This document shows, piece by piece, positions 56,156 to 64,000 of a stretch of DNA of 64,000 nucleotides. Origin of the DNA: Castellaniella sp049673105 (GTDB lineage: Bacteria; Pseudomonadota; Gammaproteobacteria; Burkholderiales; Burkholderiaceae_B). Both the position numbers and the translations under genes were made by a program. Each line of letters opens with the position of its first letter. Positions within the stretch are counted from its first letter, which is position 1. Location of the stretch: NCBI RefSeq assembly GCF_049673105.1, contig NZ_JBATXG010000008.1, positions 1-64,000 on the forward strand, given 5' to 3'. The notes beneath the pieces are model-generated. The model was not told the DNA's origin. It ran no database searches and worked only from the letters and a program-made list of their open reading frames with translations.

Positions 56156-58596
56156 CAGAAGGGCACTCGGACAGGTTGGGGAACAGCGGCATCGCTGTCG
56201 TTTTGCCCGTGCAGCCGGTCCAGCAGGGCGCCGATCCCGTCCTGTCCGGAGGGCTGATCGCCAGGCAAGGGATCGCCGGGCGCCGGCAGGCCGACGCGGG
56301 CGATTGCGGTGCCGGGCGGGAATTCCGCAAAGTAGAAATCATTGTCGGCGCGCAGCAGGCCGCTAGGCATGGGGCCGGGCGGGACTTCCGGCTGGCCGGC
56401 CAAGGCGGTGCGCATGTAGCCGATCCAGATCGGCAGAGCGGCGCCGCCCCCGGTTTCGCCCTGACCCATGGATTTGGGTTGATCAAAGCCCATCCAGGCC
56501 ACGGCGACCAGCTTGGGCGTGAAACCTGCGAACCAGGCGTCCTGCGAATCGTTGGTCGTGCCGGTCTTGCCGCCGATATCGTTGCGTTTCAGCTCGCGGT
56601 GCGCGCGCGCGCCGGTGCCGTACGTCGCCACGCCGCGCAGCATGTCGTCCATCACGTAGGCGGTGCGTGGGTCGATGACCCGGGCCAGGGTGTCGCCGGC
56701 GATGGTCGGGCGGGCGCGCATGATGACTTTGCCGCTGCTGTCGGTCACGTGGTCGATCAGGTAGGGCGGCACACGATAGCCGCCGTTGGCAAAGACCGCA
56801 AAGCCGCCCGCCAACTGCAGGGGCGTGACGCTGCCGGCGCCCAGGGCCAGCGGCAGCACGGCGGGCTGGCGGGACCGGTCAAAGCCAAAGCGCGTGATGT
56901 AGTCCTGCACGTACTGCGGGCCAACCGCCTGCATGATGCGGATCGACACCATGTTCTTCGATTTGTACAGGCCTTGCCGCATGGTCAGCATGGGCTCGTA
57001 GGTGCGCCCGTAGTTCTTCGGGTTCCAGGCTTTGGAGCCGGTCTGTTCCGCCGTCAGGGAAAAGGGTTCGTCGGAAATCTGCGTGGCCGGCGTCAGCCCG
57101 CGTTCCAGCGCGGAAGCATAGATGAAGGGCTTGAACGAAGACCCTGGCTGACGCCAGGCCTGTGTCACGCGGTTGAATTTGCCTTCTTCGTAATCGAAGC
57201 CCCCCACCATGGCGACGATGCCGCCATCCTGGGGCCGCAGCGACACCAGGGCCGCCTGGATGCTGGGTTTGTTCAGCAGTTCCCAATAGTCATCCTGCTG
57301 ACGGACATAGACCACGGAGCCGCGCTGGATGCGCACGGCGTCTTTGGCGTTGGCGACCAGGCCGCGCGCCACGACCCGCAAGGCGCGCTTGTCGGTGATG
57401 CTGACGATATCGCTGGGGCTGCGGGCGACCTTGACCTCGGTGGGGCTGGCCGACAGGACGATGCCCGTCAGCAGGTCGCCGTTATCCGGGTATTTTTCCT
57501 GGACTGAGTCCAGGATGTCGTTGAAGGCCTCTGGCTGGTTTTCGATGCCGGCGGGCAGATTGACGGTTTCCTCGGGGCCTGGGTAAGGCGCCCGGCGGGT
57601 GTAGTCCAGCACGCCGTTGCGCAGGGATTCGTAGGCGGCTTCCTGGTCTTTGGACTGGATGGTGGTGTAGATGTTGAAGCCGCGAGAATAGATGTCATCC
57701 TGATAGACGCCGTACAGCAGCTGGCGGGCCAGTTCAGCCGGATATTCCCCATGCACGGCATAACGGCCGCTGGGCGTGCCGGCAGCCGACTTGATGACGA
57801 TGGGCTGGTCTTTCGCCTGTTGGTATTCGGCGTCGTTCAGATAGCCCAGGCTGCGCATGCGGTTCAGCACGTAGGCCTGACGAGATTTCGCGCGCGCCAG
57901 GTTCGAGATCGGATTGAAGCGCGACGGGGCTTTGGGGATGCCCGCCAGCATGGCGGCTTCGGCTGCCGTGATGTCCGCCAGCGGTTTGCCGAAATACGTG
58001 CGGCTGGCGGCGGCAAAGCCGTAGGCCCGGTGTCCCAGGAAGATCTGGTTCATGTACAGATCCAGAATCTGGTCCTTGGTCAGAGTGGCTTCGATCTTGA
58101 AGGTCAGCAGCAGTTCGTAGAATTTCCGGGTGTAGGTCTTTTCGGACGACAGATAGAAATTTCGCGCGACCTGCATCGTGATGGTGCTGGCGCCCTGGGT
58201 CTTGGACATGTTCACCACGTTGGCGATGGCGGCGCGCAGCACGCCGGTCCAGTCGATGCCGCCGTGCTGGTAGAAACGGTCGTCTTCTGCGGCGAGAATC
58301 GCGGATTTCATGATGTCCGGGATTTCATCGAAGCGCAGCACGTTACGGCGTTCTTCGCCGAATTCGCCGATCAGCACCTGATCCGCCGTGTAGATGCGCA
58401 AAGGCACGCGCGGCCGGTAATCGGTCATGGCGTGCAGATCGGGCAGGTTGGGCCAGGCCAGCGCCAGCGCCAGCGACAGCAGCAAGGCGGCACAGACGCC
58501 CATGCCTGCGCAGAGGACGAACGCCTTCAGGACCAGACGCGTGAGCCAGGAACGGGCAGGCGCCTTGGCCTTGGAGGGGGTTTTGGTGGTTCTCAT
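56155..58596 (-). CDS. mrcA: penicillin-binding protein 1A
   Basis: An 813-aa bifunctional cell-wall synthase. After an N-terminal membrane anchor (about residues 20-45) comes the glycosyltransferase domain with EDDRFYQHGGIDW and TITMQVARNFYLSSEKTYTRK-type motifs. An OB-like linker and the transpeptidase follow, with the active serine in SSFKPFIYA, SKN, and KTGTTND. It polymerises and crosslinks peptidoglycan on the outer face of the inner membrane. The stop overlaps lptM; in many relatives cyaY lies between these blocks, but it is not here. Confidence 0.95.
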   Translation of the reverse strand: MRTTKTPSKAKAPARSWLTRLVLKAFVLCAGMGVCAALLLSLALALAWPNLPDLHAMTDYRPRVPLRIYTADQVLIGEFGEERRNVLRFDEIPDIMKSAILAAEDDRFYQHGGIDWTGVLRAAIANVVNMSKTQGASTITMQVARNFYLSSEKTYTRKFYELLLTFKIEATLTKDQILDLYMNQIFLGHRAYGFAAASRTYFGKPLADITAAEAAMLAGIPKAPSRFNPISNLARAKSRQAYVLNRMRSLGYLNDAEYQQAKDQPIVIKSAAGTPSGRYAVHGEYPAELARQLLYGVYQDDIYSRGFNIYTTIQSKDQEAAYESLRNGVLDYTRRAPYPGPEETVNLPAGIENQPEAFNDILDSVQEKYPDNGDLLTGIVLSASPTEVKVARSPSDIVSITDKRALRVVARGLVANAKDAVRIQRGSVVYVRQQDDYWELLNKPSIQAALVSLRPQDGGIVAMVGGFDYEEGKFNRVTQAWRQPGSSFKPFIYASALERGLTPATQISDEPFSLTAEQTGSKAWNPKNYGRTYEPMLTMRQGLYKSKNMVSIRIMQAVGPQYVQDYITRFGFDRSRQPAVLPLALGAGSVTPLQLAGGFAVFANGGYRVPPYLIDHVTDSSGKVIMRARPTIAGDTLARVIDPRTAYVMDDMLRGVATYGTGARAHRELKRNDIGGKTGTTNDSQDAWFAGFTPKLVAVAWMGFDQPKSMGQGETGGGAALPIWIGYMRTALAGQPEVPPGPMPSGLLRADNDFYFAEFPPGTAIARVGLPAPGDPLPGDQPSGQDGIGALLDRLHGQNDSDAAVPQPVRVPF

Positions 58597-58771
58597 CAGA
58601 GGCGATTGTAAAGCCTGGCGAAAGCGGACCAGAGATCCGGGGCGGAGTCTATGTAACCGGATGCTGCGAATGCGGTGTGCCTAGCATCTGCCGGCGCACA
58701 GAATGGGGCGTCGGAGTTGTTGCATCGGCCAATGCGATAATACAGGTAAACCAACCCCGACCTGCACTCTC
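58597..58771. other. divergent promoter region of mrcA and aroK
   Basis: These 175 bases contain no supported gene. GATAATACAGG around 58737-58747 includes the -10-like TAATAC for aroK. Confidence 0.3.
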
Positions 58772-59350
58772 ATGCCGATGGAATCCGTCCCCGCCGACGC
58801 CGACATTCTCCCAGGTTCCGCCCAGGACGTGGCCGCGCCGATCTTTCTGGTGGGCATGATGGGGGTGGGCAAAACCACGATCGGTCGCCAGTTGGCGGCA
58901 GCGTTGGGGCGGGAATTCGTCGATCTGGATCATGCCATCGAGGACCGTTGCGGGGTGCGCGTCGTCACGATTTTCGACATCGAGGGCGAGGCCGGTTTCC
59001 GGCGGCGTGAAACGGCGTTGCTGGACGAATACACCCGGATACCGGGGTTGGTGCTGGCCACGGGCGGCGGCGCCGTGTTGGCCGAGGAAAACCGCCGCAT
59101 GCTGAGCGAGCGCGGTTGCGTGATTTATCTGCGCGCCAGCGCCGACGAACTGTACCGGCGCGTGGCGCGGGACCGCAATCGCCCGCTGTTGCGCACCGAA
59201 GACCCCCGTCAGCGCATCGCCGATTTGCTGGCGCAGCGCGAACCCTTGTACGACAGCGTGGCTGCCATCCGGCAGGACACGGTCGACCAGCCCATTGCGC
59301 AGGTCGTGCGCAGCTTGCTGGCCGCGCTGCCCGCTCATCCTTTACAGTAG
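58772..59350 (+). CDS. aroK: shikimate kinase
   Basis: A 192-aa P-loop kinase phosphorylating shikimate in aromatic amino acid synthesis. Walker A is GMMGVGKTT; FVDLDHAIE, IFDIEGEAGFRRRE and LATGGGAV bind shikimate, and RNRPLL is the lid region. ATG 58772 is chosen (ATG 58778 also possible). It is five bases ahead of aroB, the usual order. Confidence 0.95.
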   Translation: MPMESVPADADILPGSAQDVAAPIFLVGMMGVGKTTIGRQLAAALGREFVDLDHAIEDRCGVRVVTIFDIEGEAGFRRRETALLDEYTRIPGLVLATGGGAVLAEENRRMLSERGCVIYLRASADELYRRVARDRNRPLLRTEDPRQRIADLLAQREPLYDSVAAIRQDTVDQPIAQVVRSLLAALPAHPLQ

Positions 59351-59355
59351 GTCTT

Positions 59356-60435
59356 ATGCATACCGTTCACGTCTCGACCCCTGGCGGGCAGTATCCCATC
59401 CATATCGGCCCCGACCGGCTGGACGCGCTGGCCGGCAGCCTGCCGGCGGATGCCACGGCGCTGGCCGTCGTCACCAACACCACCGTGTCGGCCTTGATGG
59501 GGGATCGGGTGCGGGCGACGTTGGCGGCGACCGGCAAGCCGCTCGTCTGGATCGAATTGCCCGATGGCGAACAATTCAAGACCTGGGAATCGCTGAACCG
59601 CATTTTCGATGCGCTCTTGTCTGCCGGCCTGGACCGCAAGGCCGTGCTGGTGGCGCTGGGCGGCGGGGTGGTGGGCGATATGTGCGGCTTTGCCGCCGCC
59701 TGCTACATGCGCGGCGTGCGTTTCATCCAGGTGCCGACTACTTTGCTGGCGCAGGTGGATTCTTCGGTGGGCGGCAAGACCGCCATCAACCACCCCCTGG
59801 GAAAGAACATGATCGGGGCGTTCTATCAGCCGCTGGCCGTGGAAATCGATACCCGTGTCCTGGCGACCTTGCCGGCGCGCGAAATTTCCGCCGGCCTGGC
59901 CGAACTGATCAAATACGGCATGATCGCCGATGCGGAATTTTTTGCCTGGTGCGAATCCCATGTGCAGGCCTTGCGGTCGCTGGAAGATGCCGCCATTGAA
60001 TATGCCGTGCGCCGCGCCTGCGAACTGAAGGCCTGGGTCGTGTCGCAGGACGAACGTGAATCCGGGCTGCGCGCCATCCTGAATTTTGGTCATACGTTTG
60101 GGCATGCGATTGAATCCGGCCTGGGTTATGGCCATTGGCTGCATGGCGAGGCCGTGGGCTGCGGCATGGTCATGGCGGCGGAACTCTCCGCCCGCGTCTG
60201 CGGTCTGGACCGCGCGGCAGTGGATCGCATCCGCGCCCTGGTTCAGGCCATCGGTTGCCCCGTGCAGGCGCCCGGCCTGGGGACGGACCGCTGGCTGGAC
60301 CTGATGCGGGTGGATAAAAAAACCGAAGGCCGGCATATCCGCTACGTGCTCTTGCCCGAATTGGGCCGCGCCGGTGTGCAGGCGGTGGATGATGCCCTGG
60401 TCCGGCCCCTGTTGCCCGCCGGGGCCGAGGTCTGA
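59356..60435 (+). CDS. aroB: 3-dehydroquinate synthase
   Basis: A 359-aa NAD- and metal-dependent enzyme converting DAHP to 3-dehydroquinate. Landmarks are LPDGEQFKTW, ALGGGVVGDMCGFAAACYMRG, QVPTTLLAQVDSSVGGKTAIN, GLAELIKYG and LNFGHTFGHAIE with the metal histidines. ATG 59356 gives the conserved N-terminus; the open frame to 59116 overlaps aroK. It is followed two bases later by dgt. Confidence 0.96.
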   Translation: MHTVHVSTPGGQYPIHIGPDRLDALAGSLPADATALAVVTNTTVSALMGDRVRATLAATGKPLVWIELPDGEQFKTWESLNRIFDALLSAGLDRKAVLVALGGGVVGDMCGFAAACYMRGVRFIQVPTTLLAQVDSSVGGKTAINHPLGKNMIGAFYQPLAVEIDTRVLATLPAREISAGLAELIKYGMIADAEFFAWCESHVQALRSLEDAAIEYAVRRACELKAWVVSQDERESGLRAILNFGHTFGHAIESGLGYGHWLHGEAVGCGMVMAAELSARVCGLDRAAVDRIRALVQAIGCPVQAPGLGTDRWLDLMRVDKKTEGRHIRYVLLPELGRAGVQAVDDALVRPLLPAGAEV

Positions 60436-60437
60436 CC

Positions 60438-61565
60438 ATGGTGCAGCTGGCCCCGTATGCCTGCCATCCAGAAGCCACGCGCGGGCGCCAGCATCCCGAA
60501 CCCGCGCCCCAGGGGCGCAGCGATTTCCAGCGCGATCGCGATCGCATCGTGCACTGCTCGGCGTTTCGCCGGCTGGAATACAAGACCCAGGTCTTTCTGA
60601 ACCACGAAGGCGACCTGTTTCGCACCCGCCTGACCCACAGCATCGAGGTCGCTCAGATCGCCCGCACCCTGGCGCGCAATCTGGGGGTGCACGAAGACCT
60701 GATCGAAGCCATCGCCCTGGCGCACGACCTGGGGCACACGCCGTTCGGCCATGCCGGTCAGGATGAGCTGAATGCCTGCCTGCGCGAATTCGCGCCGCAG
60801 GCGGGCGGTTTCGAGCACAATCTGCAAAGCCTGCGGGTGGTGGACGAATTGGAAGAACGCTACGCGGCCTTTGACGGTCTGAATCTGTGCTTCGAGACCC
60901 GCGAAGGCATCCTGAAGCACTGCTCGCGCCGTCATGCCCGCCAGTTGGGACCGGTGGGCGCCCGTTTCCTGGATGGCACACAGCCTTCGCTAGAGGCCCA
61001 GCTGACCAATCTGGCCGATGAAATCGCCTATAACAATCACGACATCGATGACGGGCTGCGTTCCGGCCTGATCACCGTGCCACAACTGCTGGATCTGGAT
61101 ATCTTCGCCGCGCATCACGAGCAGGTGCGCCGCCGCTATCCCGATGTCGAATCCAAGCGTCTGGTGTCCGAGGTCATCCGCGCCATGATCAACACCCTGG
61201 TGCTGGATCTGACACGGACAACCGCGGCCAATATCGCCCGCTTGCAGCCCGATAGTGTCGATGCCGTGCGCACCGGGCCGCCGCTCGCGGCCTTTTCCGA
61301 TGCCATCCGCGTGCAGGCCGACGCGCTGAAACAGTTTTTGCTGAACAATCTATACCGGCATGCCCAAGTGATGCGCATGACCTATAAGGCGCGGCGCATC
61401 GTGCGCGATCTGTTCGGCGCGTTTCAGGAAGATCCCCGACTGCTGGCCGACGAATACCGGCGCGACGACTCCGTGGCTCAGGCCCGCGCTATTGCAGACT
61501 ATATCGCCGGCATGACGGACCGCTACGCCATCCGCGAACACCACGCGATTTTTCGGATGGATTAA
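60438..61565 (+). CDS. dgt: deoxyguanosinetriphosphate triphosphohydrolase (HD domain)
   Basis: A 375-aa HD-superfamily dNTPase. The N-terminal signature is RSDFQRDRDRIVHCSAFRRLEYKTQVF (motif centred on residue 40), then the HD metal ligands in RLTHSIEVAQI and AIALAHDLGHTPFGHAGQ, and a later DEIAYNNHDIDDGL. It hydrolyses dNTPs to nucleoside and triphosphate. It is cotranscribed with aroK-aroB, an order seen across Burkholderiales. Confidence 0.94.
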   Translation: MVQLAPYACHPEATRGRQHPEPAPQGRSDFQRDRDRIVHCSAFRRLEYKTQVFLNHEGDLFRTRLTHSIEVAQIARTLARNLGVHEDLIEAIALAHDLGHTPFGHAGQDELNACLREFAPQAGGFEHNLQSLRVVDELEERYAAFDGLNLCFETREGILKHCSRRHARQLGPVGARFLDGTQPSLEAQLTNLADEIAYNNHDIDDGLRSGLITVPQLLDLDIFAAHHEQVRRRYPDVESKRLVSEVIRAMINTLVLDLTRTTAANIARLQPDSVDAVRTGPPLAAFSDAIRVQADALKQFLLNNLYRHAQVMRMTYKARRIVRDLFGAFQEDPRLLADEYRRDDSVAQARAIADYIAGMTDRYAIREHHAIFRMD

Positions 61566-61576
61566 TCTGGACGCAG

Positions 61577-61688
61577 GGCAGTCCCTGCGGACTGCCCTGT
61601 GCCTGATTAATCCGAGTGGCCTGCAGGCCACGAGGTGGGGTGATCGTGGCATATGGCAGTCCCTGCGGACTGCCCTGTGCCTGATTAA
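61577..61688. repeat. two 34-bp direct repeats with internal hairpins and a central palindrome
   Basis: The segments 61577-61610 and 61655-61688 are identical. Each contains the hairpin GGCAGTCC-CTGC-GGACTGCC. Between them GTGGCCTGCAGGCCAC (61616-61631) is a perfect 16-bp palindrome. The array fills the gap between dgt and the CoA-transferase gene and could terminate dgt or belong to a dispersed repeat family. Confidence 0.8.
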
Positions 61689-61703
61689 ACAGGAGGTGCG
61701 TCC

Positions 61704-63116
61704 ATGAACCTCGGTAATTCCGTTTTCGATTTTTTCCTGCGCGCCGCGTTGGCGGCGCTGGACGAACCCTATGCGCACGACGCCATCCAGATTGACGGCA
61801 AAGGTGTCCTGGCGTCGCGCTATCCGGTGACGGATCTGGCCTGCGCCAGCATCGGTGCGGCGGCTCTCATGCTGGCGCGCTGGATCAACCCCGCGTCCCC
61901 GCCGCCGGTCCGACTGGACCGGCCCCTGGCATCCTGGTGGTTTGCGCATACCCTGAAACCTCAGGACTGGCAGTTGCCTGCCGTACGCGATGCCGTGACG
62001 GGCGATTACGCCGCTGCGGACGGCTGGATCCGCCTGCATGCCAATGCCGCGCACCATCGGCGCCGGGCTTTGCGCGTGCTGGATCTGCCCGACGGCGCCG
62101 AGCGGGATCAGGTGGCGGCGCGGGTGCGCGCCTGGTCGGCGACCGATCTGGAAGCGGCGCTGGTCGAACAGGCGGCGTGTGCCGCCGCCTTGCGCCCGCC
62201 CGAGCAGTGGCGGCGACATCCGCAGGGCCTGGCCGTTGTTGCCGAGCCCTTGCTGCATCGGCAGGATGGGACAGCCTGGACTGGCGCCGTGGAGCACGGC
62301 GGACCGGTCTGGGTTCAGGGCGATGCCTCATCCGCCGCCCGACCGCTGGCGGGGGTGCGGGTGCTGGATCTGACCCGCGTGCTGGCAGGGCCGGTCTGTA
62401 CCCGTTTTCTGGCGGCCTGGGGGGCGCAGGTGCTGCGTCTGGACCCAACGGACTGGGAAGAGCCAGGCATGGTGCCGGAAGTCACCGTGGGCAAGCGCTG
62501 CGCCGAGCTGGATCTGCGCGATCCAGCGGGGCTGGACCGCTTCAGGCGGCTGCTGGCGCAGGCTGACGTGCTGGTGCATGGCTACCGGCCCGATGCGCTG
62601 GATCGCCTGGGTTTGGGTGCGGATGTCCGCCAGCGGCTGCGCCCAGGCCTGGTGGATGTCAGTCTGGACGCCTGGGGATGGACCGGCCCCTGGTGCGCCC
62701 GCCGGGGTTTTGACAGCCTGGTGCAGATGAGCACCGGCATCGCCTGGCCAGGCCGTCCGGACTGCAAACCGGACCCCTTGCCGGTGCAGGCGCTGGATCA
62801 GGCAACGGGCTACTGGATGGCGGCCTGCGTGTTGAAGGGGCTGCTTGACCGGCGGGAACGATCACAGGGCAGCCAGTGGCGCGCGTCGCTGGCGCGCACG
62901 GCAGCCTTGTTGACGTCGGATGCCCTGGCAGACACTCATGAAAAAACGGAACCGCCTTTGGGGGCGGTTCCATCGGATGCTTATGAGACTGCTGTCGAAT
63001 CCACCGCCTGGGGGCCGGCTCATCGTCTGCAGGCGCCCTGCAGGGTGGGGGATGTGCCGTGGCGGTGGGACAGGCCGGCGGGTGCGCTGCGCAGCAGCCC
63101 GCCGGATTGGTGGTGA
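61704..63116 (+). CDS. CaiB/BaiF (family III) CoA-transferase
   Basis: A 470-aa family III CoA-transferase. The clearest part is residues 205-340: LAGVRVLDLTRVLAGPVCTRFLAAWGA, VHGYRPDALDRLGLG and SLDAWGWTGPW, followed by RGFDSLVQMSTGI, whose aspartate probably corresponds to the catalytic Asp. It is longer at the N-terminus than formyl-CoA transferase. The CoA donor and acceptor are unknown. AGGAGG precedes the ATG. The 3' part contains a hairpin that looks like the terminator of the opposite-strand tctA gene. Confidence 0.87.
   Translation: MNLGNSVFDFFLRAALAALDEPYAHDAIQIDGKGVLASRYPVTDLACASIGAAALMLARWINPASPPPVRLDRPLASWWFAHTLKPQDWQLPAVRDAVTGDYAAADGWIRLHANAAHHRRRALRVLDLPDGAERDQVAARVRAWSATDLEAALVEQAACAAALRPPEQWRRHPQGLAVVAEPLLHRQDGTAWTGAVEHGGPVWVQGDASSAARPLAGVRVLDLTRVLAGPVCTRFLAAWGAQVLRLDPTDWEEPGMVPEVTVGKRCAELDLRDPAGLDRFRRLLAQADVLVHGYRPDALDRLGLGADVRQRLRPGLVDVSLDAWGWTGPWCARRGFDSLVQMSTGIAWPGRPDCKPDPLPVQALDQATGYWMAACVLKGLLDRRERSQGSQWRASLARTAALLTSDALADTHEKTEPPLGAVPSDAYETAVESTAWGPAHRLQAPCRVGDVPWRWDRPAGALRSSPPDWW
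62942..62971 (-). terminator. rho-independent terminator of tctA inside the CoA-transferase gene
   Basis: On the minus strand GGAACCGCC, a six-base loop, and GGCGGTTCC (62971-62948), then a G and a T-run (about 62946-62941). It lies about 145 bases after the tctA stop, within the 3' part of the plus-strand gene. Confidence 0.7.
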
Positions 63117-64000
63117 TCAGTCGTCGGTCGCCATGGCGGACAGCGTCGAGGGCGCCAGGTTTTTCTTGGCGCGGCGGCGGCGCATCAGGGGCGGGATGAT
63201 GACGATAGCCAGGGAGATGATCCACAGTCCGATGGACACCGGGCTGCTCCACAGGATGTGCAGTTCACCGTTAGTGATGGACAGCGCCCGGCGCAGGTTT
63301 TGTTCCATCATGGAACCCAGCACGACACCCAGCACCATGGGCGCCATGGGGATGCCGCCCTTGCGCAGCAGGTAGCCCAGCAGGCCCAGGAAGGCGGCCA
63401 TGGTCAGGTCGAAGGTGCCGGCGTTGATGGCGTAGACACCGATGAAGCTGATGCACAGGATGCCGGGAACCAGCAGCCAGTTCGGCAGCGCCAGGACTTT
63501 GGAGAACACGCGCACCAGGGGGATGTTCATCATGAACAACATGACGTTGGCGATGAACAGCGACGCCACCAGGCCCCAGACCAATTCGGGTTTGGTGTCG
63601 AACAGCACCGGGCCCGGCGTGATGTTGTACAGCGTCAGGGCGCCCATCATCACTGCCGTCGTGCCCGATCCGGGGACGCCCAGCGTCAGCATGGGGACCA
63701 TGGCGCCCACGGCGGCCGAGGTCGAGGCGGCTTCGGGGGCGGTCACTCCGCGCAGGTCGCCTTCGCCGAAGCAGGCGTCGGGATCGCGGGCTTCCTGGTA
63801 GCGCTTTTCGTTGGAATACGCCACGGCGGATGCCACGCTGGCGCCGGCGCCCGGCAGCACTCCGATGAAAAACCCGATGATGGAGCCGCGCAGCACCGTC
63901 CATTTGGTGTAGAGCAGTTCTTTCAGGTTGAACAGCTTGCGCTTGTTGGGCGGCACTTCGGGGGTCTGCCCGCGAATGGTCGATTCCAGCAATTCCAGCA
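63117..64000 (-). CDS. tctA: tripartite tricarboxylate transporter permease TctA (5' end beyond window)
   Basis: The C-terminal 294 codons of a large TctA-family permease, cut by the right edge. Family landmarks are GSIIGFFIGVLPGAGASVAS, ACFGEGDLRGVTAPEAAS, NNA-type region SAAVGAMVPMLTLGVPGSGTTAVM, and YLLRKGGIPMAPMVLG. Full TctA is about 500 aa, so about 200 residues are missing. It imports an organic acid using a TctC binding protein and the small subunit TctB, expected beyond the edge on the same strand. Confidence 0.93.
   Translation of the reverse strand, partial: LELLESTIRGQTPEVPPNKRKLFNLKELLYTKWTVLRGSIIGFFIGVLPGAGASVASAVAYSNEKRYQEARDPDACFGEGDLRGVTAPEAASTSAAVGAMVPMLTLGVPGSGTTAVMMGALTLYNITPGPVLFDTKPELVWGLVASLFIANVMLFMMNIPLVRVFSKVLALPNWLLVPGILCISFIGVYAINAGTFDLTMAAFLGLLGYLLRKGGIPMAPMVLGVVLGSMMEQNLRRALSITNGELHILWSSPVSIGLWIISLAIVIIPPLMRRRRAKKNLAPSTLSAMATDD

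Noticed and set aside
61350..62297. 315-codon minus-strand frame with repeated peptide
   Set aside because: The peptide repeat only reflects the 34-bp DNA repeats and the antisense of dgt and the CoA-transferase.

Overview
The window is about 64 kb of GC-rich, densely coding chromosome from a betaproteobacterium, most likely a member of the Alcaligenaceae (Bordetella/Achromobacter/Pusillimonas/Castellaniella relatives). The inference rests on System II cytochrome c maturation (ResB-CcsB) next to a cytochrome c4-like protein, EngB and HemB; petABC followed by sspA-sspB; the mrcA/lptM/lysA and aroK-aroB-dgt blocks; a Burkholderiales-type porin; and TAXI-TRAP and TctA-type transporters. The genus cannot be fixed from the sequence alone. 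I saw no rRNA, CRISPR array, insertion sequence, integrase or phage gene.

Layout. 1-9.6 kb: partial RhlE-type helicase, LemA plus a TPM-domain protein, a GTPase/DUF3482-DUF2868 membrane pair, and a TAXI-TRAP transporter with a DUF1850 protein. 9.7-19.3 kb: a D-amino-acid or D-peptide scavenging locus, made of a divergent RidA, a five-gene peptide-type ABC transporter, a D-serine-dehydratase-like PLP enzyme, an RpiR regulator and an N-acyl-D-amino-acid deacylase. Two HexR-like inverted repeats flank the divergent promoter. 19.5-23.8 kb: cation/proton antiporter, ThpR, AraC regulator, BASS-family transporter.

23.9-36.1 kb is the accessory region of greatest interest. It holds two [2Fe-2S] ferredoxins around an unknown 105-aa protein, a GntR/FCD regulator, a TauE-type exporter, an unassigned permease, a second RidA, a porin, a gamma-glutamyltransferase-family hydrolase, and an operon of a heme-oxygenase-like diiron enzyme (all six expected metal ligands visible), an aldehyde dehydrogenase, a GlcG/HbpS-type protein and a ferredoxin-FAD-NAD reductase. 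A small His-rich protein closes it. Seven copies of a GTATAC element, most overlapping a -10-like sequence, lie in front of these transcription units, which suggests one regulon under the local GntR protein. I read this as a catabolic pathway with a dedicated electron-transfer chain feeding a non-heme diiron oxygenase; its substrate is unknown, with a gamma-glutamyl-linked amine or amide as one hypothesis.

36.3-64 kb is mostly core: PhoX phosphatase behind a possible PHO box, tRNA-Thr(UGU), sspB-sspA, petABC (cytochrome bc1), MscL, a Nif3-family protein, a DegS-like protease, HemB, EngB, a cytochrome c4-like protein, ResB-CcsB, a 7TMR-DISM/GGDEF/EAL protein, lysA, lptM, mrcA, aroK-aroB-dgt, a family III CoA-transferase and the C-terminal part of a TctA permease running off the right edge.
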